Part shown: one piece after another, positions 30,323 through 55,759 of the stretch
Numbering within the stretch: position 1 is the stretch's first letter
How the letters are laid out: every line of letters starts with the position of its first letter
Assembly (NCBI GenBank): GCA_964019055.1
Contig: OZ025210.1
Location: 5,643,047 to 5,707,046, forward strand
Reading direction: 5' to 3'
From: Anthopleura xanthogrammica
Taxonomy: Eukaryota; Cnidaria; Anthozoa; Actiniaria; Actiniidae
Length of the DNA: 64,000 nucleotides
Position numbers and translations under genes: made by a program
The notes under the pieces: generated by a model
Seen by the model: only the letters and a program-made list of their open reading frames with translations
Database searches by the model: none
Told to the model about the DNA's origin: nothing

Positions 30323-30357
30323 GTTGTCATAGTAACGATGGTTGTTACCATAGTAAC
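30323..30357. promoter_or_regulatory. Two tandem RFX X-box motifs
   Basis: GTTGTCATAGTAAC (30323-30336) and GTTACCATAGTAAC (30344-30357) both fit the X-box consensus GTHNYYATRRNAAC at every defined position. Their starts are 21 bp apart, close to two helical turns. RFX factors regulate ciliary genes in animals. No transcription start is visible nearby, so the target is unknown. Confidence 0.45.
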
Positions 30358-32477
30358 ACTACATCGCCTCAGCAGTATTCAGATTAATTCTCGTGATAAA
30401 AACTTCTCGCAAATCTGACACATTTATATACACGAATGGACAAATAACATCACAAAATTAATTGGGATTGAAGTTCTGGTTTTTTTTTTTATATAAAAGC
30501 TATAGTTCGGTTCTACAGCAATAAATTTCTCGCAAGGGACCAGACATGCGCAGTAAAGTGCAAATTGTGTCTTCCCAAAATCACGTGACTGTGGGATAGA
30601 CAATTTCTTTTGCATGTAAGCGAAGAAAATAATAATAACAAGCTCAGTAAGAAGCAGTACTTTTATAGATGATGATTATGCTTAATAATAATTGAAATGC
30701 AAGATTTTACAAAATGATAAAATAATAAACTGACATAGTCTCATCTCGTCTTTTTTTCACTTCAGTTTTTTTATATATCTGACTTTTTTGATCAAATCTT
30801 TCTTAAATTGGTGATTTTCTATAATATATTAGTTAAATGTTAAAAAAATAAATAACAATATAAAAAATTAAAAAATAAATAAAATTCTACCCAAAAATTT
30901 AACGAAAAACAATTTGAAACTCGGTTTATTTATGGAGGAAAACTAGAAATTTTGTGCAATCAAAAGTTCGGTTCGTACTCATGCTCACACTGGTACGCAC
31001 GCGCGCTGGCCGACGTGTAGTTGTCAAGCACACATTTTATTTTACAAGGAGTAGGACATGAACTAGGACATGATTTTATCTGAAATATTAACAGGATAGA
31101 AATAGAAGGAAGGAGAACATCGATAGGATCTTGATAACGTTGTTATCATATAATGTTAATGGTAGATCTATATCGAGTAGTCATTCGTATATATGAGGTC
31201 AATATCATTGCGGATATTTCTAAATGTAAGACTTGATAGATAAGGAGTTGGAGTGTGGGGTGGCAGTGCGTGGTGTTTTCACGGTATCGATTTGTTAACT
31301 CCAGAATTGTTAATTTTTTTTCGTTTTTTTTTTCTTTCTTCATATTTCATTCTTTCTTTTTTTTTTCTTTCTTCCTTATTTTCTGTATATTTTCTTATTT
31401 TCTTATTTTCTTTCTTCCTTCCTTTACTTTTTGCTTTCGCTCTCTTTCTTGTTCTTTCTTTCTTCCTTTTCCTTTTCCTTTTACTATCTTATTCTTCCTT
31501 CCTTTCTCAATCCTCAATCGTTGACTTTCACTCTACTTCGACCCTAAATACAACTCAATTTACTCGCAACAATTGCAACATACTGATAAGATATTTCTTC
31601 TAGTTTTCTCTTTGGTAGACAAAACATAGTAATAATCCCGCAGTTTTAATCACCTGTCCCTTCCACCCCCACATTGTATTACCAACTTTAAAACTACACT
31701 CGTGCTACTTCTACATCTCGACTGACATTCCCTCAAGGAGTTTTAAGCTACATTATTCCTAACGGCCGTCATCGGAGAGCTTTAGAGCTTTATGGCTTCA
31801 GGTCTAGCTTGTGGTATCTTTGAAATATTGGTCTTTTTTTTTTAAATTACTTAATTTTCAAAAAAAATTCTACTCGGATTGAATCAATTTAGTTTTATTT
31901 ACATATTATTTCATCCTATCTTCCTTTTGTATTTTTACAGTAAACTACTTTTCAAGACTTTTGTTTTATCGCTTTAAAGCTAAGCTGATAGCTGCTGTTG
32001 TAACCGTTTTGAGTCAAATTTAAACCAACTGGATTAACATAAGGATCGCGTGTAGACATCACTGTATAAAACACGAAATTTAATCTTTCCTCAATCTGGA
32101 AGCCTCTGATCAAATGGCCACCGATGTCACTCGTTTGACGCCAGCACTTTGTTACCTGAAGAACAGTTAAACATACGAATAAAGTATGAAGGCAAAAAGA
32201 AAGGGAAAAGAAACATTGGACATTTGACCCCCTGTCTCGATAACCGCTGTGAATCGAAACAACTTGTTCAAAGTCTTTAGTAACTATTTCGTGGACGGAT
32301 GGATTTCGTATTTTTGATTACTTCGGGGATTTTTTTATTTTACGTTCGGTTTTAATTTGATTTATTTAGTTTTGTTCATTCATTTGTCTTTTCGCGCGGA
32401 AACCAGGTTCACTATCAACCAATTTAGTCATTAACATTTCTTTATTTCCTTCATTTTGGTTAATTAATTTTTGTCAG

Positions 32478-32931
<454 letters not shown>

Positions 32932-33028
32932 TATTCGTGTCACTCATTTTTCTCCTATTGTTATTTTGTTAGTTTCATCTGCTTGCAAACCTTTCTTCAC
33001 TAGCCATTAATATTTCCCCTCTTTAGCT

Positions 33029-33060
33029 TCTTCCTTCCTTCCTTCCTTCCTTCCTTCCTT
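33029..33060. repeat. (TTCC)n microsatellite
   Basis: About eight TTCC units in a short pure run, about 100 bp after the TTTC array. Confidence 0.95.
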
Positions 33061-34280
33061 ATTTCTAAAACAAATTCCTATCCACATTATCAAGCCTTTG
33101 TTCTAACCTCATAATCTATAATCTACCCATACTCTCACTCAGAATTTGTAATAACTACAATTATATGCATTCCCTAACCATCATTAACTAGAGCTCCATC
33201 CACAAAGCAAAGTTCGATTCATTCATATGATGAGTACAAAAGAGTTATCAATTCAACAGCCTTCTGTGCGGCTTCAGTGTACATGACACGAGATATTAAC
33301 ATTTAATAGTATAACTTTAATACGAGTCATAGGTTATCATGCTGTATATTAAAATGCTAATTGATAATTATATTAATGACCTTCGTCTTTATTACTTTCA
33401 TGGCTGTTTTTAATATACCAGAGCTGAAATGATTATGATACGATTATAGAAGTATTATATGAAAACTTTTTTTTTATGTATTTGATTTTGATTTTTGAGG
33501 GGCTTCTGGCTTTTCTCTATGAAAATTATTTCTGGACTTGTGATGGATCTCGTGATAACCCCCTTAGTTTGGTTAGATAATGATATGATATGTAATATGC
33601 ATTTATTCGTTCATCTATTCGTACAAAATCCTGTTCCACATGTTTCATTCAACCAAGCATCCCATACATCTCTTAATCCATCCATCTTTTCTTCCTTCCA
33701 TCCCATCATATCCAAACCCATTTATCCATCCTTCCACATATTGATCCAAGCAGCGCACCCTTTTCATCCACAACCTCTCATCCGTCCTCCTATCCTCGAT
33801 TCATTCGTTCTCTCTTCAATCAATCCATCCACTATTCTTTCGTTCCTTTCAATTCCACTAAAATATACCACAAACACCGTGTCCAAGCTCCTCCCCATCC
33901 CCTCCCCAAGATGATTAGTTATTGCCTAGCTTATTCAAGTTGATATCTATTATAGTGTCTTATCACAAGCATCGCGTATAGGTGATATACGGTGCACAGC
34001 TGTAAGACCAACGACACGTAGTAAAATAATAAGTTTATTTTTTTAGCCTGGGTAAGAACTGTAACAGGAAAAAAGAGAAGAAAGGTCAAGAGAGGCGGGA
34101 TGTAATAAGTGTTCTACAGGAAGTCGAAAGAAAAGAAGATAAAAACATGAAATAAATAGATAATGGAGAGAAGAGAGGAGAGTAAGAACGAGATGAAAGA
34201 AAATAGAAGAAAAATGGGATTTCGAGAACAGATGAAAATAATAGTCACTGTTTTACTAAGGTAGTAATTAATAACCAGTA

Positions 34281-34340
34281 GCGGATCCAGGGGGGGGGGG
34301 TTCAATGGGTGATGCGGATCACGGGGGGGGGGGCTTCAGG
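34281..34340. repeat. Duplicated GCGGATC-polyG block
   Basis: GCGGATCCA followed by 11 G, and again GCGGATCAC followed by 11 G, about 33 bp apart and both ending in TTCA. The pattern resembles the GCGGATCCAGGGGG ends seen on DNA-transposon remnants in many invertebrate genomes, but no partner terminus was found. Confidence 0.5.
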
Positions 34341-34544
34341 GTTATTATGTTCAATTGATTAAAATTATGGTCTGTCCTTAAAATGTAGAATAGAGATATA
34401 TGTAGAATATAAGAAGTGGGATTGAAAGTGAAAGTGTCACAGACATGGAACTTTTTTGGACGTGGTGTTGTAGTCCCTTAAGAAACCTCACCTTGTCAAT
34501 GAGATGATTTCTTGAGCTATGCCTGTAGAGTTCTCAACAAGTGG

Positions 34545-34790
34545 TGAATGATAAACACAGAAATAATACTCAAAGGAATGACAAGTGATCTGTAATAAGA
34601 AATCTTATGCCAAAAGCAAAATGGTCTATAGTAAATAGAGAAATAATACTCAAGGGGATGACATGTGATCTGTAATAAGAAATCTTATGCCAAAAGCAAA
34701 ATAGTCTATAGTAGATAGAGAAATAATACTCAAGGGGATGACATGTGATCTGAGAAGAAAAACCTCACGCAATATAGATAATTGTATAAT
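34545..34790. repeat. 80-bp tandem repeat, about three copies
   Basis: AAATAATACTCAA recurs at exactly 34561, 34641 and 34721. The body GATCTGTAATAAGAAATCTT is present in the first two units and replaced in the third. A diverged single copy lies at 6778-6841. Confidence 0.9.
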
Positions 34791-35310
34791 GAATTCCCTC
34801 GGTAATTCTAGAATAGTTTTCAACCTTGGACTTCGATTAATTCTTTTTTTCTTTCTGTCTTAACTATGGTGCAGAATAAGTCATAAATCTCTCAACAGAA
34901 GCCTTAAAAAAAAAACAAGTTTCCCTAAGAACCTCACGTATCTAATATTCTACAATCCATCTAATATCTCTCATCCTCGCCATCCTGGCACCTCCCAGTG
35001 CCTCGCAAACAAATCATAACGTCAAAGAAGTAATAGTTTTTATTACGTCTATTATAATATGTTTTTATACTGAAATTATTAACCTTTCGTTAATTGTGAT
35101 ATTTAATACCTTGCAACGACAGATAGGCGTTATGTGTCGAAAAAATGAGGATTGAGGAAGTTACGCGCGGCGCGCTATTTTGAGGAGGTTGTTATGGCTG
35201 ATGTCTTGATGTGGCGTTGAAGCCTCAGGTAGAAGGAGTTGTGTTCAGTTCGATGGGTATTTGTGGAATAATTTGGCATGTTTGAAACAGCAATTGAAAT
35301 GCCTTTAACA

Positions 35311-35400
35311 TCTCCTTTCTTTCTCTTTCTCTTTCTCTTTCTCTTTCTCTTTCTCTTTCTCTTTTTCTTTTTCTTTTTCTTTTTCTTTCTTTTACTTCCT
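35311..35400. repeat. CTTTCT/CTTTTT-type pyrimidine microsatellite
   Basis: Hexanucleotide CTTTCT repeats, then CTTTTT repeats, grading into irregular CT-rich sequence up to about 35550. Confidence 0.9.
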
Positions 35401-35937
35401 AGTTTCTTTCTTTCTTTTTCTTTCTTTCCTTTTTCATCTCTTTCTTTCCTTCTATCCTTCTTTTCTTTCTCCTTTCGTTTATTCGGTTTCTTTCCCCTTT
35501 TTATTTCTTATCAATTTTCTTCTATTTTTCTTCATCCATTCTTCCTTCCTATCTCTTCTCCTTCCTCTAGCCTTCTATACCTTCAACTCTCTCAAACACA
35601 TGTAGCAATAATTACAAATATTTCCTTTCGTCTACAAGATATTAAATGCATTTATTCATATATGATTGTTCTCACGAACGCCGCTTCCACCCGCTTTATT
35701 TCATCAAGGGATAAGAAAGACTTTATACCAGCTGATCAAAATGTATTTAACATAATAATTTTCCCGATAAATTTTCCAATCTAATTAAGAAAACCATTTA
35801 ATGAATTTCCAACCTTAAAATTAAAACAGATTTTAATTTGTTTTTTTTTTTAAATGGATTTTTTTCGTTTAAGAATTGTAAAAGACGCAACCAGTGATAA
35901 ATAAATTGGCGATTGTCGTATATACTCTCAACAACGG

Positions 35938-36415
35938 CAATCATCATCATCACCATCATCATCACCACTAGCATCACCATCATCTGATCATCATCATCAT
36001 CACCATCATCATCATTACCAACGATCACCACCATCATTATCAACATCATTTTCATCATCATCATCAACGAACATCATCATCATCATCATTACCATCATCA
36101 TCATCATCACCATCATCATCATTACCAACGATCACCACCATCATTATCAACATCATCATCATCATCAATGAACATCATCATCATCGTCATTACCATCATC
36201 ATCATATGATCATCATCATCATCATCATCATCACCATCATCATCATTACCAACGATCACCACCATCATTATCAACATCATCATCATCATCAACGAACATC
36301 ATCATCATCGTCATTACCATCACCATCATCACCATCATCATCATTACCAACGATCACCACCATCATTATCAACATCATCATCATCATCATCAACGAACAT
36401 CATCATCAGTTGCTA
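35938..36415. repeat. (ATC)n array with a higher-order unit
   Basis: Trinucleotide ATC/ACC repeats carry a recurring phrase, TTACCAACGATCACCACC, at about 36015, 36122, 36246 and 36344, so spacing is 98-124 bp. Between them AACATCATC and AACGAACATC recur. The array has therefore expanded both by slippage and by larger duplications. Confidence 0.95.
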
Positions 36416-39281
36416 TCATCAAGATTTTCTGATAATCATTATTGAATCAAAGCTTTTCTTCTTAACTTGCAAGAATTAACTTCCTTTTTTCCTGAATCCA
36501 AAAATTTAGAAAAAAAAAAATTTTCCCCGTTGGAAAAACGCTTGAGAAACTTTCCTCACTGTTTAGACACTGTCATTGGTCTCTCGATATGTTTTTGAAT
36601 ATTATTCCTCGATATCTTCCCTCCAGACATGTGTAGTGCATGTGTGCTCTAACCTTATCCAATCAATAATATCTCTAATGACCGTAAACCCGACCTAGCT
36701 ACAAGAGGAAGCAAGCTCTATCCGCTTACAACACAAACCAACACAAACATGTAGTTTATATTGTTGAAACCATTGGCCGCAAGACATCGTCTTATTGACG
36801 TTAACCTGGAGCAAAAAAATTTACGTGTTATGACTGCAACACTAAGTGAGTCAAGTTTAGAGTTTTTTTTTACAATGGAATAGCCCGTCCATTTGTGAAG
36901 CTATTAAGTCAATTTCACTAATTGTTTCCATTTGCCTTTAGGCGAGCGAACGCTCGAAAATGTTTTGAAAAATTCCTCTTGCTTTTGATGAAATGGTTTC
37001 GATATGTATAGCAAATTAACGGCGGAAACGAGGGATATAGGGAAGAAAAAAGGATGTATTGGAGCGAATGGGGGAAAAATATTAATAGAATACTTCAAGC
37101 CAACTGCAGGTTATAATGGAACTTATTAAAGCCAATCAGTTTGAGTTTCATCTGAATTATCAAAAATAGGATCATTAACATTGGGTAGAAAAAAAAGAGA
37201 GTTTTTCTATAACTTAATCAAGTGATTAAAGGATTTTTTTGCGTGGATCATAATTCATCATTGTTCATTCCTTCCATTAAATGTTATTTCAGGTTTATTA
37301 TTCCCATTATCTGACCGTGTACTGCTCAATAAGCTAAGTATTCTTTAGACTCTTGTTTCCATCTTGTAATAAATACACTTCTGAGCCTTTTTATCCATTC
37401 AGTCTTGTTTAGAATTCCATAACCCTATAGGCAGCTGGAAGTAGCCGTGACTCGGTTAAAAGTATTGAAATGTCGCTCCCATACTTTATGCTTAATAATT
37501 TCCTTCTACAATATGACATCTTTAGGCCATCAAAAAACAAAATAAACTTTATCAATAATTTTCATGGTTATTGTTGCTCTTAAATATGAAGAGATATTCT
37601 CCCTCTCCGATTATGCTGCCATTTTTTTTTCAACTGTTGTTTTTTTTTTTTCCTCCGTTCAGTTCAGTAATCAAGAGCAAGCTTAATGAAGGGATATCTA
37701 GAAGATATTTCCAACCATCTCCTCGACCACAGGCAAGTAAATTCAAGTGCTCACCTCAGCGCGGTCCCTCACCAACTGTTTAGGTCTTATTACCTTGAAA
37801 ACCGTTGTTTACGAAGATAAAAAACGATAGAGTTTGATACAAGAAGATCTAGGGTCGCCCATGTCTTTGAGATTAGATTTCTACTGATAACTAAACTTTT
37901 ATGGCTCAGGTTTTAGAGAAAAACCGAAAATTGTATGTTCGAATATCTTATTACAATCTTCTTGAAGGTTCTCTATCTTTTACTAAGAGACCACTTTATT
38001 ATTAAAAAAATTGTAATCATTCCGAAAAGAACTTAGAAAATAAGATGGAAAATAAAACCTAAAAAAAGCGAAATTTGAAATGAAAAACAGCGATCGATTT
38101 TTTCATTTCCATCATACCTTGAATCTTCCTTGAAAAGAAAATTAAGCCAACGCTCTTGATTAGCAAAAAGTAATTCATTCAGTTCAAAACTGACATTTTT
38201 ATTAGTTCTTATTGCTCAACTTGGGAATGAAAACGTCAAATAACGCGGCGATATTTCTTTGACTCTAATTCTGAACTTGCTCTTCGACCTTTTTGTGGTG
38301 TTGGCAAGAGAAATCTAGAAAAGGCCGTAGACAGCTTTTCCAAGCCAACCTCTTAATGTATCAGACACAAAACCTCGCTGGCCTCCTACCAAAAATACAT
38401 TTCAACAAAACAACTTTAAATTAACAAACTGAAGCTTCATCTTGCGTGATAAGCATCTTAACATCTGGCAACGAAAAAAGTCGGGTCCTAAAAGGCTCTG
38501 TTATAGTGGAGTTAATGACTTCCGAAACAGTACTGTACCTTCGACGACTCAAGTTGTCGCGAGTTGAGGTCTGAAACTACCGCCACCGACGCGATTCGCT
38601 GTGTTTTATTCCCATCTACACTGGAAGAACCCGGGCGCCATCATCATAACGGATGAAGATATTATTCACGTGGTGTTTCTGCATTGCCTGAGGGCGCAAT
38701 TCAAAGGTTAATTGACGTTTCTTCTAATTCTTTCTTAATGTTAGGGATCATTTTTTTAGACGCGCGCTGAAACTTTTCTATGCATTTGGATTTTTTACCG
38801 TTTTACCATTTTTTTTGCGCGATTGGGGAGGAAGCGTTCGTGGAAATAGCTTCTTTTTTTTTCTTCGTGTGCTATCGTACCAGAGGAGGCGTCTGGCTCC
38901 CGCCATCAATATACGCATCCCGCGACTTTCTTCCCGTTTACATTTATAGCATTTAAGAAACACTTATGTGGTCGTTTTTCTATTGCCGACTAAATGCAAT
39001 CCACGCTATGTGGAGGGCGAGTATCACAGCGCTAAAGAACACAACCACACAAGATCTCTGGATCTACGATTGGTGGTGTCGCGCGACTCTGACGGATTAT
39101 GCGGTTACTCATGGTTATATACCATCCACTAAAAATAATATCAAAGACATGGATTGATTGTCGATGTTATCTCGGTCAAAATTGAACGGTATTACAAATG
39201 GTCTCATAACAAATAAAACAGATAATTTCCCGACCATTCGCGATCGATTACTTCTCCTTTTACAATGAACCGATACTAAAT

Positions 39282-39319
39282 TATACATATATATATATAT
39301 ATACTTCGCGCGCGCGCGT
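39282..39319. repeat. (AT)n followed by (CG)n
   Basis: An alternating AT run is followed by ATACTTCG and an alternating CG run. Alternating CG can adopt Z-DNA. No gene is attached. Confidence 0.9.
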
Positions 39320-41052
39320 TGCGACATGACATCTCTACCACATCGACTTCTGCTTGAGTCTTTTTTCTTCCTCCAGGCGATTTAAAAATAGATTTATCCA
39401 ATTGATTAACATTACACAAAAGGTAATTTCTCCATAGATGTTTACAATAACATTCAGCTTGGGGAGATTAGATCAAGCAAAGTTCGCCAAACCAAATTTC
39501 AACATTGACCATAACAACAAAGCTGGCGTGCCGTTATCACTCGCTGAATAAGTCAGTCATTTTGCCGTGTTCCCTAAACATGCCAAATATCGATGGAAAT
39601 AAATGTTATCGTTTCTATTATTCATCGAAGTAGTGGTCTTATTTATGAGTTAAGTGGCTATGGTCGGTGTTTTTGGAAGCTGCACTTTTGAATTGAAATG
39701 ACAAAGTAGCGTAGCAGTGTTGGGTTACCTCTAATGAACCAAGCGCCACTCTCGTTGCCTTACAAAGAATTAAGAGCAAGGTTACTGTTATCCTCGCCAA
39801 CTCGTCATTCAGCCTTCCTATTTAGACATTAACTCATTTGGAAATTCCGTTCAACTTTATTATGTTTTCATTTCAATTTACGCCTCAATATAGCCCACAA
39901 AATCCTGATTACTTCAATCAAAATAGACGTCAATCTAAGGCCCCATGCAAAACGGCTTCTCGCTTTCATTTCCCTTCGAATACATCCACCTTCCTGAACA
40001 AATTGTTCCTGTTCATCTCGCCATTCAAAGCCGAATTATTTCAATTAAAAGTAGTTAGCTACGGTCTCCTATCGCCCCAATACTGTCACCCTAAAATTAG
40101 GTCATCCATTCGGAGCTCGATTCTACAATACAAGAAATGTCAATTAAACTTAACTATAACGAAAATGACGTCCAAAATTCTCGTTTTCCTCTGTCTATTA
40201 GGGCCAATAATCTAGCGGTAATCATTAGGCTAATTATGTATCCGTTAGTCGAGTCTTGTAGGGCGGACAAGACTGGTTTAGACCAGCTGCATAGATCCAA
40301 ACCAAACTTTTTTCTCCTTTGATTATATTTGAATTTAGTCTTTTGACAGAGCGATTCTCTATCCTGGTACGACACACTGATGTATTGAGACATTTATTCG
40401 GCAAAAAATCCAATCTCGCTATCTCCCGCAAGGATAATGGGCAACATAATAGATGTTATTTACTCGAGCTAGTCTATGTTACTCCTAATTACAAATGGGA
40501 AGTGGTTTTCGTAGCAGTGGGTTTATAAATACTGCTTTTTGCTCGCAGTGGGCGATGAGGAACTTTGAAACCTGTACTATCGAGGTCAATTTTCGGTTCT
40601 AGTCGATTAGACGCGCGAAAGACCTTACATCTAGACATGATAGGTTAATTTAGCCAATTCCCAGCTAAGCCTTCTAATAGGTCCTTGCATCGACCATCAA
40701 GGTATAATCCCTTGTCATCCAACCTTGTTTTATTCTCGTGCTAAGTTAAGAAGACGTGTAGAAAAATCCCTTCTTAGCGCTTCCAAACACAACAAAAATG
40801 AAATTGATATGCTAAATGTATAACAGATTTTTGCTTCTTCAGATGAACGCCTTGCTAGTTTTCGATCGATCGTCTTAGTCCAGTCCCATCTTGATTGATA
40901 ACTAGTGTTTATCTCATAAAATACTAATAGTTTGATTACCCAATGTTAGGAGTTGGGTCACGTGGCAGATTATTAGTATTTGAACTGGCAGGCAGTTTTC
41001 AGTGGCTTAGTGGGGGATTCAGAGCGAGCCATCGTGAACTAAGCAAGCAGGT

Positions 41053-41059
41053 TAACGGT
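41053..41059 (-). promoter_or_regulatory. Candidate OVO-binding core (TAACGGT) upstream of paralog B
   Basis: The same 7-mer as at 20164-20170. It lies 242 bp upstream of the ATG of paralog B, in sequence otherwise unlike that before paralog A. It matches the reverse complement of CCGTTA, the reported OVOL1 core, plus one base. Confidence 0.4.
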
Positions 41060-41300
41060 TTTGCCAGCGCAAGAAGTGAAATTCTTATCCCTGTCTTCAT
41101 CAAGGTGCGGAGCCCGGTTGACATAACTATTTAATCTTTTGATCGGAGATTTGAATGGTAATATCGAGAGGGATCTTCTCTCTGGATATTAAGCCTTTTT
41201 GTCACTCCAATACTCAACAGTTTCTCTTTCTGTACTGTATTTGGTTTCTGATTCATCCAGGTTCAAGACTAAAAACAAGAGATCCACAACGCGAGCAAGA

Positions 41301-54857
<13,557 letters not shown>

Positions 54858-54958
54858 AACTGACTTAAGCCATAAGATATCTACACATATTATATATATC
54901 TGACATATGATTGAATAAGAATTAACATCTTTCTTCTTTAGTGTGAATAACATTCACT

Positions 54959-54964
54959 AATAAA
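54959..54964 (+). terminator. Candidate poly(A) signal of Ovo-like paralog B
   Basis: AATAAA about 100 bp after the stop codon. A second AATAAA lies at 55422-55427. Position fits a short 3' UTR; cleavage sites are unknown. Confidence 0.45.
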
Positions 54965-55199
54965 CCTAAAATTCGACAATCTTTGTTCAGTTCATGCTAT
55001 CCCAGTTACGAAAAAAATTAAGTTACGTAACAACAAGCTGAAGCTACACAACATTGCTAGCACGCAAAATTCATGCTGAAATTTTTTTTTAAACTGTTAG
55101 GATTTGTTTTGTACTTACTTTTATTTATGTTATTTATTCTTAAAATCAAAGATCTGAATTTGTTTTCGCGTAACATTTTCGTGCGCACCCAGAAGCTGT

Positions 55200-55213
55200 G
55201 TTGCCTTAGCAAC
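55200..55213. promoter_or_regulatory. Near-match RFX X-box
   Basis: GTTGCCTTAGCAAC is a 14-bp near-palindrome. It fits the X-box consensus except TT in place of the central AT. Confidence 0.25.
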
Positions 55214-55378
55214 GCAAATTGCATGAATGATTAATAATAAGCTACGGATTTCGTGTACGTATAGAGAGCTCCCTTGAGATCTATCAAGCTGCGTTTATTG
55301 TATTTTCATTCTATTTATACCATGCTAAAATGTTTTCTTTAGCTGAAATTGTTTTTATGGATGAACTAAAAATCATAC

Positions 55379-55403
55379 GATCACGTGACTACTCCACGTG
55401 ATC
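55379..55403. promoter_or_regulatory. Inverted pair of CACGTG E-boxes
   Basis: GATCACGTG, a 7-base spacer, then CACGTGATC: a 25-bp inverted repeat with perfect 9-bp arms, about 520 bp after the paralog B stop. The array behind paralog A ends with the related GTCACGTGATC (29274-29284). Confidence 0.4.
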
Positions 55404-55640
55404 AATTATTAATTTATTACTAATAAAGTTGTAAAGCACAAGAAATGTTTTCAAACTTTTGGATGTCTTGAACTGCACGAAAATGGCTGTGTTGGCCTAA
55501 CTATTTCTCTGTGTATAGCGAAAGTACTATTCCGTGCCCTACAGACAAATTACTTTAGCATTTGAATATTTTTCGTTCCTACCCAATGGCGCCGCACAAT
55601 AGCGGCTCGTCTTAGGGGACCAGAAAAGGATCGCAACCTA

Positions 55641-55759
55641 GAGCCAAGTTCAAACGTTGATCTCATGAGCCGAACCTAATGACATCGAAGAAGACCGCCT
55701 TATCATCCATTGTTTTCAATGCGTTTGGCTCATGAGAAGATCGACGTTTGAACCGGGCC
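55641..55759. mobile_element. MITE, 119 bp, with TA flanks
   Basis: Inverted ends of about 32 bp. The left arm has GTTCAAACGTTGATC then TCATGAGCC. The reverse complement of the right arm has GTTCAAACGTCGATCTTC then TCATGAGCC. Both outer flanks are TA (55639-55640 and 55760-55761), as expected for a Tc1/mariner-type insertion. It has no coding capacity. Confidence 0.75.

Noticed and set aside
33495..33914. 139-codon frame rich in Pro, His, Ser and Ile
   Set aside because: Composition follows CCAT/ATCC-rich sequence; no domain, no splice context.
36206..36445. His/Ile/Ser-repeat frame
   Set aside because: A translation of the ATC array.
39838..40215. 125-codon frame on the + strand
   Set aside because: It begins with a non-ATG codon, shows no family pattern and has no splice or promoter support.
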